NCBI GenBank assembly: GCA_023935145.1
Contig: CM043703.1
Coordinates: 24,625,727 to 24,689,726, forward strand
Origin: Bretschneidera sinensis
Lineage: Eukaryota > Streptophyta > Magnoliopsida > Brassicales > Akaniaceae
Direction of reading: 5' to 3'
Length of the DNA stretch: 64,000 bases
The translations under genes were made by a program, and so were the position numbers. The notes below the pieces were generated by a model that worked only from the letters and a program-made list of their open reading frames with translations, did not search any database and was not told the DNA's origin. The first letter of the stretch is position 1; each line of letters begins with the position of its first letter. Shown piece by piece: positions 49,972 to 60,415 of the stretch.

Positions 49972-50613
49972 ATGGCTGAATCGTACTTACCCCGGGTTAT
50001 TACTACTGTTCTGGATGAATCTAATTATGTTATATGGGCTCAAGAAATGTCTGGTTTCCTCCGTGGACATAAATTGTGGCGTTACGTGACTGGAGATATC
50101 ACTTAACCCAAGAAGAAGGACGATGAAGATGCTGACAAATATGTTGACCGTCTAGAGGACTGGGATAGTAAAAATCACCAGATTCTCACATGGTTTCGTG
50201 CCACTATTATCGCAGAAATCAAACTTCAATTTGGTACACTCCATACAGCTAAAGAAGCTTGGGATCTTCTCCAACACCGCTACACTAGGGCAGACATCTC
50301 AAATCGGTATCGTCTTCTTTCCATCCTTCAAAGCATGCGCCAAGAACCTGGACAAACTATCAACAGCTTTCTATCTCAGATGACTGCCGTGTGGAACCAG
50401 TTAGCTCTCACTGAGCCAACTTGGGAATGCACAAAAGACGCTGATGTTCATAGAAAGTACCAAACTGAGACACGCGTTATGCAATTCCTGATGGGCTTGA
50501 AAGAGGAATTTGAACCTGTAAAAGCTTCAATCCTACACCGAGGCGCAATACCTCCCTTAAACGACGTTCTTTCTGATCTACTCAGTGAGGAAACACGTCT
50601 CGCCACATTATAG
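49972..50613 (+). pseudogene. gag: Copia gag region, interrupted by two stops
   Basis: The frame starts at ATG 49972 (MAESYLPRVITTVLDESNY) and is the same frame as pol downstream. It contains the Copia gag domain (NYVIWAQEMSGFLRGHKLW, EAWDLLQHRYTRADISNRY, MRQEPGQTINSFLSQMTAVW). TAA at 50104-50106 cuts it after 44 codons and TAG at 50611-50613 ends the gag domain. No frameshift is seen. In functional relatives gag-pol is one polyprotein, so these two point changes should silence this copy, barring readthrough. Confidence 0.85.
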
Positions 50614-53600
50614 GGATCTCATACAGATGTTACCCTTGCAGCACCCGTTGCTCTTGCCACACCAGCTGCCAAGACAAACTCATACCAGAAGCCCTTATAT
50701 TGCAAGTATTGTCATTCACAAGGGCATGAATTGCTCAAATGTCCTTCTCGCCTATGTAAAGTCTGCAGAGAACCGGGTCACTATCTTGCAGATTGCCCTA
50801 AACTTCCTTCTGGAAATCAGTCAAATGGGAACCAATATCGCTCACGAGGCTCATACAATCGGTTCCATTCCAAGTCAAAGAATACTGCTGCTGTAGCCAC
50901 TGATGCTACACCAACTTCATCCAGCTCTTCACCTGATTGGAGTGGTTTATGCACCATTCTTACCGAGGCTCTAACTAAAACTGGTAATAATATAGCCATG
51001 TCAGCTACACCAGGTACATCCCGATGGTATTTTGATTCTGCTTGTTGCAATCATATGACTTCTGATGCCTCCATATTTTCCTTTAAAACCCGTGATGAGC
51101 ATGCACCTACTATTCACACTGCCAATGGATCAAATATGTTGGTCAGCCACACTGGACATGTTGACAGTTCTCATCTGTCTCTCCCTGACACATATTTGGT
51201 TCCTAATCTTACGCTTAACCTTATATCTGTTGGACAACTATGTGATCTTGGACTTGATTTGCATTTTTCTTCTACTGGTTGTCGTGTGCAGGACCCTCAG
51301 ACAGGAAAACTCCTTGGAACCGGCCGTAAAGTTGGACGCCTCTTTGAGCTTACTCACCTCCAAGTCCCATCATCACCATCACCAAACCAATCAGCCGCAT
51401 CCATCCCAGCACACTCTCCTGTGGAATTGTGGCACTCTCGGTTAGGTCACACTTCATCCAGCCCTCTACGTTCTCTTATTTCTAGTGGTCAGTTAGGATC
51501 ACTTCAGCATGAGTCTTTTCATTGTATTCATTGTCAACTTGCAAAACAATCAGCTTTACCTTTTAATGAGAGTCAGTCTGTTTCCCTTGCACCTTTTGAT
51601 TTAGTTCATTCTGACGTTTGGGGGCCTTCTCCTCATACATCCATGGGTGGTGCTCGTTATTTTGTTATATTTGTGGATAACTATTCTCGTTATACTTGGT
51701 TGTTTTTTATGACAAGCAGATCTGAACTCTTTCATATATATTCTGATTTTTCTTCTATGGTTAAAACTCAATTCTCTCGGAATATCAAAATTTTTCGTTC
51801 AGATAATGCAATGGAATATAAAGACCGTGTTTTTCTAAACCTACTTCACAAAAATGGCACGCTTCCCCACCGTTCGTGCCCTGGAACCTCCCAACAAAAT
51901 GGACGAGCCGAACGCAAACATAGACATATTCTTGACACTGTTCGTGCTCTACTCATTTCGTCATCATGTCCTGAACGTTTCTGGGGTGATGCTGCCTTAA
52001 CCGCAGTGTACACAATCAATCGTGTCCCTTCCGCTACAATCCAAAATCAGTCTCCATTCGAGCGCCTTTTTGGTAAATCTCCTGATTACTCTAACCTCAG
52101 AGTCTTTGGTTGCGCTTGTTTTGTTCTTCTCAAACCACATGAACACAACAAATTACAACCAAGGGCTCATCTGTGTTGTTTCATTGGATATGGTATTGAA
52201 CATAAGGGGTATCGGTGCTGGGATCCTATTTCTAAAACTCTTCGTATCTCTCGTCATGTCATTTTTTGGGAACATCAAATGTTCTCTTCGTTACGATCAT
52301 TTGACATGTCAACCATCACTAACTCCAGATTCTTTACTGATCCATCTATTGAGTTATTTCCTGAGAATCCAGTTTCAGGTACTATTGAGTCCACCTCCGA
52401 ATCACCAGCCGATATCACCCCTTTCGTTCCGGACCCAGCTTCAGCTCCAGAACCCTCAACTGACCTCACCTCTCCAACTCAATCGGTCGTGCCCGAGGAT
52501 ATTCCTATGTCTGATGAGTCTGCACCAACTCCCTCTGAGAGCCATCCTCCAGATCACCCCCGCAGATCTACCAGGATAACTCATCCCCCTTCTCATCTTG
52601 CTGATTACCATTGTGATTATCATTGTTTTTCCACTATACTTCATCTGCATGAGCCTCAATCCTATAAGGAGGCTAGTACTAATCCACTTTGGCAGAAAGC
52701 AATGGATGAAGAACTTCAGGCCCTAGCTAAAACTCATACCTGGGATATTGTTGATCTGCCCCCTGGAAAAACTCCTATTGGGTGCAAATGGGTGTTTAAG
52801 ATCAAGACACTTTCTGATGGCTCTATTGAACGATATAAAGCCCGACTTGTTGCCAAGGGATTTGCTCAGGAATATGGCATTGACTATGAAGAGACATTTG
52901 CTCCAGTGGCGAGGCTCACATCTGTCCGTACACTCCTTGCTGTCGCCGCCATTCGAAGATGGACTCTATTTCAAATGGATGTCAAAAATGCATTTCTCAA
53001 TGGGGATCTTCTTGAGGAAGTCTATATGCATACACCTCCCGGCTTGGATGCCCCTCGAAACAAAGTTTGTCACCTTCGCCGTGCCCTATATGGTTTGAAA
53101 CAAGCTCCACGTGCCTGGTTTGCCAAATTCAGCACTACCATTCATCAGTTTGGGTTCACACCGAGTGCTCATGATTCAGCTCTGTTTATCCGCCATACTA
53201 TCAACGGTATTATCATTCTTTTACTATACGTGGATGATATGGTTATTACTGGAGATGATCTACATGGTATTTCTGAACTCAAAAAGTTTCTCAGTGGTCA
53301 ATTCGAGATGAAAGATCTTGGCGTGCTCACCTATTTTCTTGGCCTCGAAGTCTCATCTAATTCTGATGGATTTTTTCTCTCTCAGGCCAAATATGGCTCG
53401 GACCTCCTTTCCAAGGCTGGGATCACTGACTCAACCACTGCCACTACTCCTCTCGAACCGAATGTCAGACTTACCCCACTCGATGGTTCACCTCTTCAGG
53501 ATGCCACTCTATATCGTCAACTGGTTGGAAGTCTTGTATATCTTACTGTCACTCGCCCTGACATTGCCTATGCCGTTCATCAGGTCAGTCGGTTCTTGTC

Positions 53601-54180
53601 CGCTCCTCGGACCACCCATTACTCGGCTGTTCTTCGCATTCTTAGGTACGTCAAGGGTACTTTATTTCATGGGCTTCATTTCTCAGCACAGTCTGTCCCT
53701 GTTTTACAAGCCTATTCTGATGCCGATTGGGCCGGAGACCCCACCGACAGACGTTCAACCACTGGTTACTGTTTCTTTTTGGGCAATTCTCTCATTTCCT
53801 GGCGTAGTAAGAAACAAACTGTGGTTGCTCGCTCCAGTACTGAAGCTGAATATCGTGCCATGGCTGATGCAACTCAAGAACTTCTCTGGCTTCGATGGCT
53901 ACTCGCTGACATGGGTATCTCTTCTCCTGCTGCCACTATCCTACACTGTGACAACAGGAGTGCTATTCAGATCGCTCACAATGATGTCTTCCACGAGCGT
54001 ACAAAACACATCGAGAATGATATCCACTTCATCCGTGATCACATTCTCCAGAATACGGTTCGTCTACAATCCGTCAGTTCAGCCGATCAGACAGCTGACA
54101 TTTTCACTAAGGCTCATCCACCCGGACGCTTTCACTCTCTGGTTTCCAAACTCAAGTTCACCTCCCACTTACCGCCTTGA
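50614..54180 (+). CDS. pol: Copia polyprotein: zinc knuckles, protease, integrase, RT, RNase H
   Basis: Open from just after the gag stop to TGA 54178-54180; the first ATG is at 50731 (1149 residues from there). Two CCHC zinc knuckles come first: CKYCHSQGHELLKC, upstream of and overlapping that ATG, and CKVCREPGHYLADC. Numbering from ATG 50731, the protease motif FDSACCNHMT is near residue 102 (DSA in place of the more usual DSG/DTG). The integrase has an HHCC finger around 233-270 and the core aspartates in HSDVWG (about 296) and RSDNA (about 358), with glutamate in GRAERK 36 residues later, the D-35-E spacing. The reverse transcriptase has the YVDD box near 833. RNase H includes DADWAGDPTDRRSTTGY and SSTEAEYRA. 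The order is Copia type. No frame damage in this part. Confidence 0.93.
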   Translation, partial: GSHTDVTLAAPVALATPAAKTNSYQKPLYCKYCHSQGHELLKCPSRLCKVCREPGHYLADCPKLPSGNQSNGNQYRSRGSYNRFHSKSKNTAAVATDATPTSSSSSPDWSGLCTILTEALTKTGNNIAMSATPGTSRWYFDSACCNHMTSDASIFSFKTRDEHAPTIHTANGSNMLVSHTGHVDSSHLSLPDTYLVPNLTLNLISVGQLCDLGLDLHFSSTGCRVQDPQTGKLLGTGRKVGRLFELTHLQVPSSPSPNQSAASIPAHSPVELWHSRLGHTSSSPLRSLISSGQLGSLQHESFHCIHCQLAKQSALPFNESQSVSLAPFDLVHSDVWGPSPHTSMGGARYFVIFVDNYSRYTWLFFMTSRSELFHIYSDFSSMVKTQFSRNIKIFRSDNAMEYKDRVFLNLLHKNGTLPHRSCPGTSQQNGRAERKHRHILDTVRALLISSSCPERFWGDAALTAVYTINRVPSATIQNQSPFERLFGKSPDYSNLRVFGCACFVLLKPHEHNKLQPRAHLCCFIGYGIEHKGYRCWDPISKTLRISRHVIFWEHQMFSSLRSFDMSTITNSRFFTDPSIELFPENPVSGTIESTSESPADITPFVPDPASAPEPSTDLTSPTQSVVPEDIPMSDESAPTPSESHPPDHPRRSTRITHPPSHLADYHCDYHCFSTILHLHEPQSYKEASTNPLWQKAMDEELQALAKTHTWDIVDLPPGKTPIGCKWVFKIKTLSDGSIERYKARLVAKGFAQEYGIDYEETFAPVARLTSVRTLLAVAAIRRWTLFQMDVKNAFLNGDLLEEVYMHTPPGLDAPRNKVCHLRRALYGLKQAPRAWFAKFSTTIHQFGFTPSAHDSALFIRHTINGIIILLLYVDDMVITGDDLHGISELKKFLSGQFEMKDLGVLTYFLGLEVSSNSDGFFLSQAKYGSDLLSKAGITDSTTATTPLEPNVRLTPLDGSPLQDATLYRQLVGSLVYLTVTRPDIAYAVHQVSRFLSAPRTTHYSAVLRILRYVKGTLFHGLHFSAQSVPVLQAYSDADWAGDPTDRRSTTGYCFFLGNSLISWRSKKQTVVARSSTEAEYRAMADATQELLWLRWLLADMGISSPAATILHCDNRSAIQIAHNDVFHERTKHIENDIHFIRDHILQNTVRLQSVSSADQTADIFTKAHPPGRFHSLVSKLKFTSHLPP

Positions 54181-54181
54181 G

Positions 54182-54193
54182 TTTGAGGGGGGA
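54182..54193 (+). other. Copia polypurine tract
   Basis: TTTGAGGGGGGA lies directly upstream of the 3' LTR, where plus-strand synthesis is primed. Confidence 0.85.
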
Positions 54194-54409
54194 TGTTAAT
54201 GTATTATATGGGCTTAGTCCCACATTGGTTGTGTATAGCTTTGCTTCTCCTATTAGCTTGTATAAATAGGATAATCCCACATTGGTTGTGTATAACTTTA
54301 CTTCTCCTATTAGCTTATATAAATAGGATAGCTCCCTTTGTAAGTAAATCACACCATTCAATACAATTCTTCTTTTTGTATTGTCTCACTTCCTCTCTTA
54401 AATTCAACA
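54194..54409 (+). repeat. Copia 3' LTR, 216 bp
   Basis: Identical to the 5' LTR except for one G-to-A difference in the second 57-bp module (TATAGC against TATAAC, near 54292). Followed by the target duplication CTAGA. Confidence 0.92.
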
Positions 54410-54414
54410 CTAGA

Positions 54415-55072
54415 AATTTAATTGCCTTCAATTCCTCTTTGTTGCTGTGCACTAGTTAGGAATATACTTTGTAGCGAATGATTTTGTTACTACAAAAATC
54501 GAGGTCCAACAGCGAGCTTTTCAATAGTGAGTTAAGTTTGAGCTTTGATTTCACAGTTTGGGCCATTCAGTATGACGCTACTGTCCATGGTGCTCCGTGA
54601 ACAGGGTCGCTTACAGTCACTATTTCCCTCCCCCTTTTTAATGGTTTTGCTCCTGCATATTGTATGCTTGTAAAGTTGAAAGAAGGATTCACACATGGAG
54701 ACAACTTGTAAAGTGAAAAAAGGATTCACACGTGGAGACAAACTCGTGTTTATGGCTGGTTGATTTTTTTTTTCCTGGTCCAATTGAATGATCTTACTTC
54801 AACATCTAGTAGTTATTCATTATTTTGGATTTATATATACAGTAATTTTCCTTCTTTCTATTTTAACGTGCTTATTGGTTTAACCTTTTCATATTTTTTT
54901 TCTCGTGTTTATGTACGAAGTAGACGAAGATCTTTATCCTCTGATGGTAGAATGTATAGCAAACAAATAAATGTTTTTTTTCCTTCTATTTTTGTTATTC
55001 ACCAAGAATATGACAGAATTGCACCCAGTGCTGAACTGCTGATGTTGAAAAAGGTGTGATTATATTCTTATT
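54415..55072. other. Spacer between Copia element and Harbinger-derived gene
   Basis: Contains a 25-bp near-repeat (GGATTCACACATGGAGACAA and GGATTCACACGTGGAGACAA, about 54686 and 54721). A plus-strand frame, 54760-55059, has no recognised homology. The expected first coding exon of the downstream gene was not found here. Confidence 0.4.
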
Positions 55073-56131
55073 ATGTCACTGCTAGGGTCTCTGTCTCAGT
55101 CCAAGGATTCAAAGAAATTTGAATCTGTTCTCAAAATTTCAAGGAAGACATTCAACTACATCAGTTCACTTGTGAAGGAAGATATGATGGCTAGGCACTC
55201 AAACTTCACTGACATAAATGGCAAGCCTTTATCTCTGAATGGCCAAGTAGCTGTTGCTCTTAGGAGGCTCAGCTCTGGTGAATCATTATCAAACATTGGT
55301 GATTATTTTGGGGTGCACCAATCAACTGTTTCCCAAATAACCTGGCGGTTTGTGGAAGCAATGGAAGAAAGAGGGCTTCACCATCTCCATTGGCCTTCAA
55401 CAGAAGCCGAGATGGACGAGATAAAGTCCAAGTTTGAGAAAATCAGAGGACTTCCTAATTGTTGTGGTGCAGTTGACATCACACATATTGTCATGACTCT
55501 GCCTACAGTGGACCCATCAAATGATATATGGGTTGATCGTGAAAAGAACTACAGCATGATCTTGCAGGCGATTGTGGACCCAGAGATGCGATTCCTTGAC
55601 ATAATGGTTGGGTGGCCGGGTAGTTTAAGCGACTCTGTAGTGCTCCAGAGCTCAGGTTTCTTCAAACTTTCCGGAGAAGGGAAGAGGCTAAATGGAAACA
55701 AGTTAGAGGTTTTGGAAGGAACTGAGTTAAGGGAATATATAATAGGGGACACAGCGTTTCCCTTGTTGCCATGGTTGCTTACTCCTTATCAAGGTAAAGT
55801 CCTTTCGGATCTTCAAGTTGAGTATAACAAAGGGCATTCTGCAACAAGAAAGGTTGCTCAAATGGCATTGTCAAGGCTAAAGGAAATGTGGAGAATAATT
55901 CATGGGGTAATGTGGATGCCTGATAAGAATAGGTTGCCAAGGATTATTCTTGTTTGCTGCTTGTTGCACAACATTGTTATTGATTTGGAGGATGAAGTGT
56001 TAGATAAGATGCCCTTGTCTCATCATCATGACTCAGGTTATCGACAACAAAGATGTGAATCTGTTGATGAGACTGCCTCTATTATGAGAGATAAACTTTC
56101 TCTACACTTATCTGGAAATTTGACACCTTGA
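55073..56131 (+). CDS. Harbinger transposase-derived nuclease-like protein (EPP1/ALP1-like)
   Basis: A 352-residue frame, in one exon as read, from ATG 55073. It matches the plant PIF/Harbinger-derived family (At3g55350-like): FESVLKISRKTFNYI, a helix-turn-helix region around 60-100 (VALRRLSSGESLSNIGDYFG, VHQSTVSQITWRFVEAMEER), the DDE core (CCGAVDITHIVM, WPGSLSDSVV), GDTAFPLLPWLLTPYQG, and LPRIILVCCLLHNIVID near the end. By comparison with HARBI1-type proteins, D135 and D187 stand at the first two acidic positions, while the third appears to be glutamine (about 263, in KVAQMAL). Nuclease activity is therefore unlikely, as in domesticated relatives such as ALP1, which acts with Polycomb complexes. 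Relatives have an extra N-terminal segment with a DWW-type motif from an upstream exon. That exon is missing here, and an acceptor-like TAG precedes GGTCTCTG near 55085. The Copia insertion lies 0.66 kb upstream, possibly in the first intron. Confidence 0.85.
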   Translation: MSLLGSLSQSKDSKKFESVLKISRKTFNYISSLVKEDMMARHSNFTDINGKPLSLNGQVAVALRRLSSGESLSNIGDYFGVHQSTVSQITWRFVEAMEERGLHHLHWPSTEAEMDEIKSKFEKIRGLPNCCGAVDITHIVMTLPTVDPSNDIWVDREKNYSMILQAIVDPEMRFLDIMVGWPGSLSDSVVLQSSGFFKLSGEGKRLNGNKLEVLEGTELREYIIGDTAFPLLPWLLTPYQGKVLSDLQVEYNKGHSATRKVAQMALSRLKEMWRIIHGVMWMPDKNRLPRIILVCCLLHNIVIDLEDEVLDKMPLSHHHDSGYRQQRCESVDETASIMRDKLSLHLSGNLTP

Positions 56132-57365
56132 AAGAATCCTCCTTTTCTTCTCCTTGGGGTGATTATCTTTGATTCATACCTAGACAGACTGGCCTGCCCA
56201 TCTACTAGTTTGCAATGGGAAGTTAAAATTGTTTGGTTATGTACTTTACAGGAAGTATTGTGAATCACGTGACATAAATATTCATTAGCAATAGAGTTTG
56301 GTTTACTATTAAAGTTATTCTTCGGTAGAAATAGTGTTGAATCTTGTGAATGAAGTCTCTATTTATTTTTTTTAGAAAATAGATACTAGCCCTCTTTTAA
56401 AAGCAATGGTGAATATTAGGGGGAAAAACAACAGCGGTGATAGAGGTACATGTCAAACGTACACCCTCAATGTGTATTTTTTCTTGAAAATTGAATAGTA
56501 ATTTTGGAGAAAACGAGTAGTAATACGGAAAGGTTTAAAATAAATTTAACCAAGTATCATCTAAAGGGTTCTTTAAATTTTATGTGACCATATCCCAATA
56601 ATAACATGGACTTATGATAACAAGTTTTAATTTACTGATCAAAAAAAGAAATAACATAGATTTTCATATTTGGAAAGATAAAAATGTCAATTTTGTTCTC
56701 CTTGATGGGATAGTATGGGCTAGTGCGGCATAGTAAAAGCAATCATGTAATTATTTGTTACAAATTATGAACGAATTATATATTTTATTTGCTTAATTTA
56801 TAAATATTTATTGAAGAATAAAGAGGATAAAATTCATAATTTTAATGTTCAAGGAAATTTATTAAGGGGTGTATAGAGAAATTTTTTATTAGATCGGGTT
56901 TGAAATTTTATTGATAATTTTAGGGACTTCACTAATAAAATTATTTTTTTGATTTTCATACCTATATTGACACTACCAATAAAGTCCCGTAAAATTACCA
57001 ATAAAGTTTTAAATGGATTTAAAACATTAGTTTTATACTCGATCTAATAAAAAAATTGACATAAAAAGGACCTTGTTAAATACTAAGATAATTTAACTTC
57101 TAATGATAAAAATAAAAATATTAATGATAGAAAAAAAACTTTACTAATATATATGTATTGTAATCACTAACCTAGTTTCTTTAATTCTTTTACTTACAAT
57201 GACACGTCATCAATTACTTCGAAGTGTACACCGGAGATGAGGAACGGTAGGGAAAAGAAAGTGGGAAAACTCATTTCCGCTAAATCCCAAGTTCTCAACA
57301 CTTCTATCACTGTAGAGAAACCACAAAACCCCAATTTCCTGCAAATTTATAGGGTTTAGGGTTTA
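56132..57365. other. Spacer with a relative of the dispersed repeat
   Basis: 56880-57050 resembles the dispersed repeat of 12631 and 18294 (GGGACTTCACTAATAAAATT). 57200-57365 is GC-richer and probably the promoter and leader of the small gene that follows. No gene seen. Confidence 0.4.
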
Positions 57366-57767
57366 ATGGCAAAATTTGAAGCCAAGAAGCTCCTGAAGGA
57401 CAAGAAATTCTGGTTTGCTTCTTTCCTCATTACCTGGGCTGCTGCTCTCCAGGTAAAATCTCTAATACTGAAAATTTGAAGCATAAAAATGTTGGGTATT
57501 CTCTCTTCAATTTTTGTTTGGTGTTGAATTCTTGATTTTGGATTTTCGCCCTCGCTGCCCCCCCCCCCCCCAGTTTTTTTCTTTTTGCAAGTTCACGTGA
57601 ATTTAGTTGCTTTTATGACTTTGTTTTCTTTTGTTGATACAGTTTTTGATTTGGTTGTGATTTGTGTTTTTTTTTCGCAGGGGCACATGATGTGGTTACA
57701 GAGGCAGGACTCCTTTAAGCAGAAGTTTGGTACCCTTGATCAAACAAATGATGATGCACAAAAATGA
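57366..57767 (+). CDS. 57-residue conserved plant membrane microprotein, two exons
   Basis: Exon 1 is 57366-57452 (29 codons, MAKFEAKKLLKDKKFWFASF onward to AAALQ), followed by GTAAAATC. Exon 2 is 57681-57767, after TTTTTTCGCAG, encoding GHMMWLQRQDSFKQKFGTLD onward to DDAQK and TGA. Both exons are 87 bp and the junction is phase 0. The protein has a basic N-terminus, one hydrophobic stretch (about residues 15-35) and a polar tail, so it is probably a single-span membrane protein. Very similar short uncharacterised proteins occur across plants, as I recall, which supports a real gene. Function unknown. The first ATG is used and its context AATGGC is good. Confidence 0.8.
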
Positions 57768-59249
57768 ACACAAAACATTCGAAATTTTATCAAATCAACA
57801 AATGGGTTCTGTTTTCGAAGTGAAGATCAAGGGCAATATTTGTGGAAACATCTCTATGTAAAGTAATTAGTTATTCTCATTTATAAATATTTTCAATTTC
57901 TTATGTTCACATTTTATTGTACGAGCAGTTATGCAATTTTTGGATCTGAATTATTGATAATAACAGTATGAGATTTTTGAAATGATGTGTTTTAAAATTT
58001 GGAGTTACTGATAGTTCATGAATGGATAGTTTTGTTCATTTTCTACATTAGCTCTCTACGTGCTTTGAGTATTCCAAAGTGCTTGCTTGATTAAGCTACT
58101 GGACCGTTTAGATGGTAAGTTATTACTTCTCTCAAATATAAAAAGCTTCTAATTTGACTTGTAGAGAAAATCTTTCACCCATACGAGGCCCCATTTTGAA
58201 ATCTATCTTTGTTCTTGAAGGTCACAGTTTGGTGTTAGGCAATAACTTACAGTTATTCCGGGTTCGGTAATGTTTTAATACATGCTTACAACACTACATG
58301 CTAAGTTGCGTAGATTAATGTAGACAGTAGACCTCATAGCAATGCTATTGATTGACAGAAACTGTGAAACCAGCTGAAACATATATGTGAGACATGCAAG
58401 CATGCAACTCTGGCATACAATTTGTATAACTGATGCTGGGTAGCTCACAGCAAAGTTGCTTGAACTTCATGATTATGGTTTTTTCTTTTTCTTTTTTTTT
58501 CTCCTAAACAAAGCAAGTAGAATTGTTGCCCTGGTCAGAGGTGTAGCTTCTAACGTCAACATCCAAAGAAGCGAGGGTACCCTGGGAATTGGAAGAGAAG
58601 CCATGCTACTCTGGGGTTTAGAAGAGAAGCCAGGCTACCTGGAGGTTGAGAGGAAATTGATTCCCAATGTCAATCAAATTTTATTTCATTCAAAGCTATT
58701 CAAAAAGTAACATAGGGATCCCTTGTATAGAGATCTTTAGGAATGCTAACCCTAAGCTAACATTGTAAATAAAAAAATTCAAAAATGATCAAATACTATA
58801 TTCTAATCTTATTCTAAGAAATTAATAAAATATAATTCTTTCAAGATTATAAAATTACAACCACATCTCCATGCACTTCTGTACCCCATCACTAAGATGT
58901 TGAGATAAGCAATAATAAGGTGTTACATAAAGACAAGTCTAGATGATATATAACTTTTTTGTTATTTTCACTCTGTGAATATTAGCTTTGAAGTTCAATG
59001 GCATATTATCATTTAAATGAGTGTTGGTGACGCTCAAGACGTGGATAGACACCTTTCATTAGCAGGACATTCTAAGTGTTCTGGTGACTAGGTAGAGAAC
59101 ATATTTTCTGCATTTTCTCAGACCTTTGGGACTTCAATACATAATCTCCTTGCAGCCTTTAGGAACTACGTTGGAACTTCCGAATGTTAGTAATCTGTAT
59201 GATAAAGCAATCAATATTATCCTTACTTTCAACCAGTTGTGAAGTTATC
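57768..59249. other. Spacer, no gene recognised
   Basis: Includes the small gene's 3' region. 58590-58650 has a short imperfect repeat (AGAAGAGAAGCCATGCTACT and AGAAGAGAAGCCAGGCTACC). The 84-residue frame at 58456 starts in a T-run and does not look like a gene. Confidence 0.4.
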
Positions 59250-60415
59250 TGATGCAAGCCCACAGAAAGGACATATCTTTCCTGTTTGTTTGCAGCCTGA
59301 GTTCTTCTTCCTTTCTCTGAAGGAGTGGTTATTGTGGAACATTACCGATAAAGCTAAGGTTAGGGGAGTTAACCATGGCTTCTTGGCTTTCTTGCCCGAA
59401 TTTGTGTGATGGTCTGCAAGAACTAGGGCAGTCATTGCTGGAAAAGCCTCACCTTGTAGCTCCTTTTTGAAGTTGGTAACTTGGAAAAGGATTTGTAAAT
59501 GGATTTTAGTAAGCCACCGGCTCCAGCACTAGCAAGGAGGTTAGACATGTGACGAAGATAAATAAATATGGTCGCTTAATTACCAAAAATGGCAAGCAAC
59601 AGCTGGGGGTCTCTTTCGCGATCACAGTCACACTGGTAGATGGCTTGAGGGGATTTTCCATGAATTTGGGCGGCTTTAGAATTCTTTGGCTGAGCTTCTT
59701 GGTTGGCTATAGCTGTGAAAAGAGGGTTGCAGAGGATAGTCCTGGAAACTGACTCTGCTTTAGCGCCCCATCTTCTCTAGCATGCTTGCACTGAGTTTCA
59801 CCAATATGGTGCTGTCCTTTTGGACTGCCGAAGGCTTACGGAAGAATTGTGCTCGTGTGATATCCTTCATTCTTTGCGAGAGGGAAATCATTGTGCTGGC
59901 TTTTTGGCAGATTTGGGTTATTTTCCTGTGGGGTTGATCTCTTATGGCCAATCCTCCCTTTAGTATTGATAACCTGTTGATTGCAGATGCTATAGGAACC
60001 TCATTCCCTAGGAGCTCGTTTTGTTTCTTGTTATCCCTTCGATTAAAAAAAAAAGTGAGAGAAAAAAGGAGGGCATATCTTAGATGGACAGGTAAACTGA
60101 TGAAGCTTCTTCACAAGATTGACTGATGGGCCTATCATTGATGACTGCAGGTGCTTGCCGCGTTTGTTCAACCTTGTGTGAAGATTGAACATAACTTCAG
60201 AGAGGCCAATACGTGTCCGGATGGATTGGCGAAAAAGAGTCTTGTGAGATGTTTCTTCTGTTTATTTTGATAATCCGCCCGTAGACGATATTGTTAACCA
60301 TTATTATGCTGATTCTTGGGGGTATGCCTCCCAAGATTGGATTGTAATAACTCTATTATTTCTTAATCTATGATATGCGCCCGTCGTTTTCATTAAAAGA
60401 AAAAAAAAAAAAAAA
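59250..60415 (+). mobile_element. LINE (L1-type) 3' relic with poly(A) tail
   Basis: Plus-strand fragments resemble the C-terminal part of plant L1 ORF2. The zinc-finger linker shows in SLKEWLLWNI (about 59315). The RNase H domain shows in ETDSALA (about 59748-59768) and EHNFREANTCPDGLAKK (about 60190-60236). Frames shift repeatedly and stops are common. The sequence ends in a run of 16 A residues at 60400-60415, as for a LINE 3' end. The 5' boundary is uncertain and no target duplication was found. Small ORFs inside are fragments. Confidence 0.65.

Larger units (their letters stand above)
49260..54409 (+). mobile_element. Ty1/Copia LTR retrotransposon, nearly intact
   Basis: 5150-bp element with 216-bp LTRs differing at a single base by my reading. 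It has an initiator-Met-type primer-binding site, a gag-pol frame, and a polypurine tract before the 3' LTR. It is flanked by the perfect 5-bp target duplication CTAGA at 49255-49259 and 54410-54414. Domain order protease, integrase, reverse transcriptase, RNase H is Copia type; the short LTRs suit the Ale/Retrofit group, but that is a guess. Very similar LTRs mean recent insertion. Two stop codons in gag would prevent full translation. Confidence 0.95.

Noticed and set aside
51065..53311. Long ORFs in other frames inside the Copia element
   Set aside because: They overlap the in-frame polyprotein, which carries all recognised domains. The others are shadows.
59229..60126. Short ORFs of about 60-68 residues on both strands
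   Set aside because: They are fragments of a frameshifted LINE relic, with no conserved start or length.
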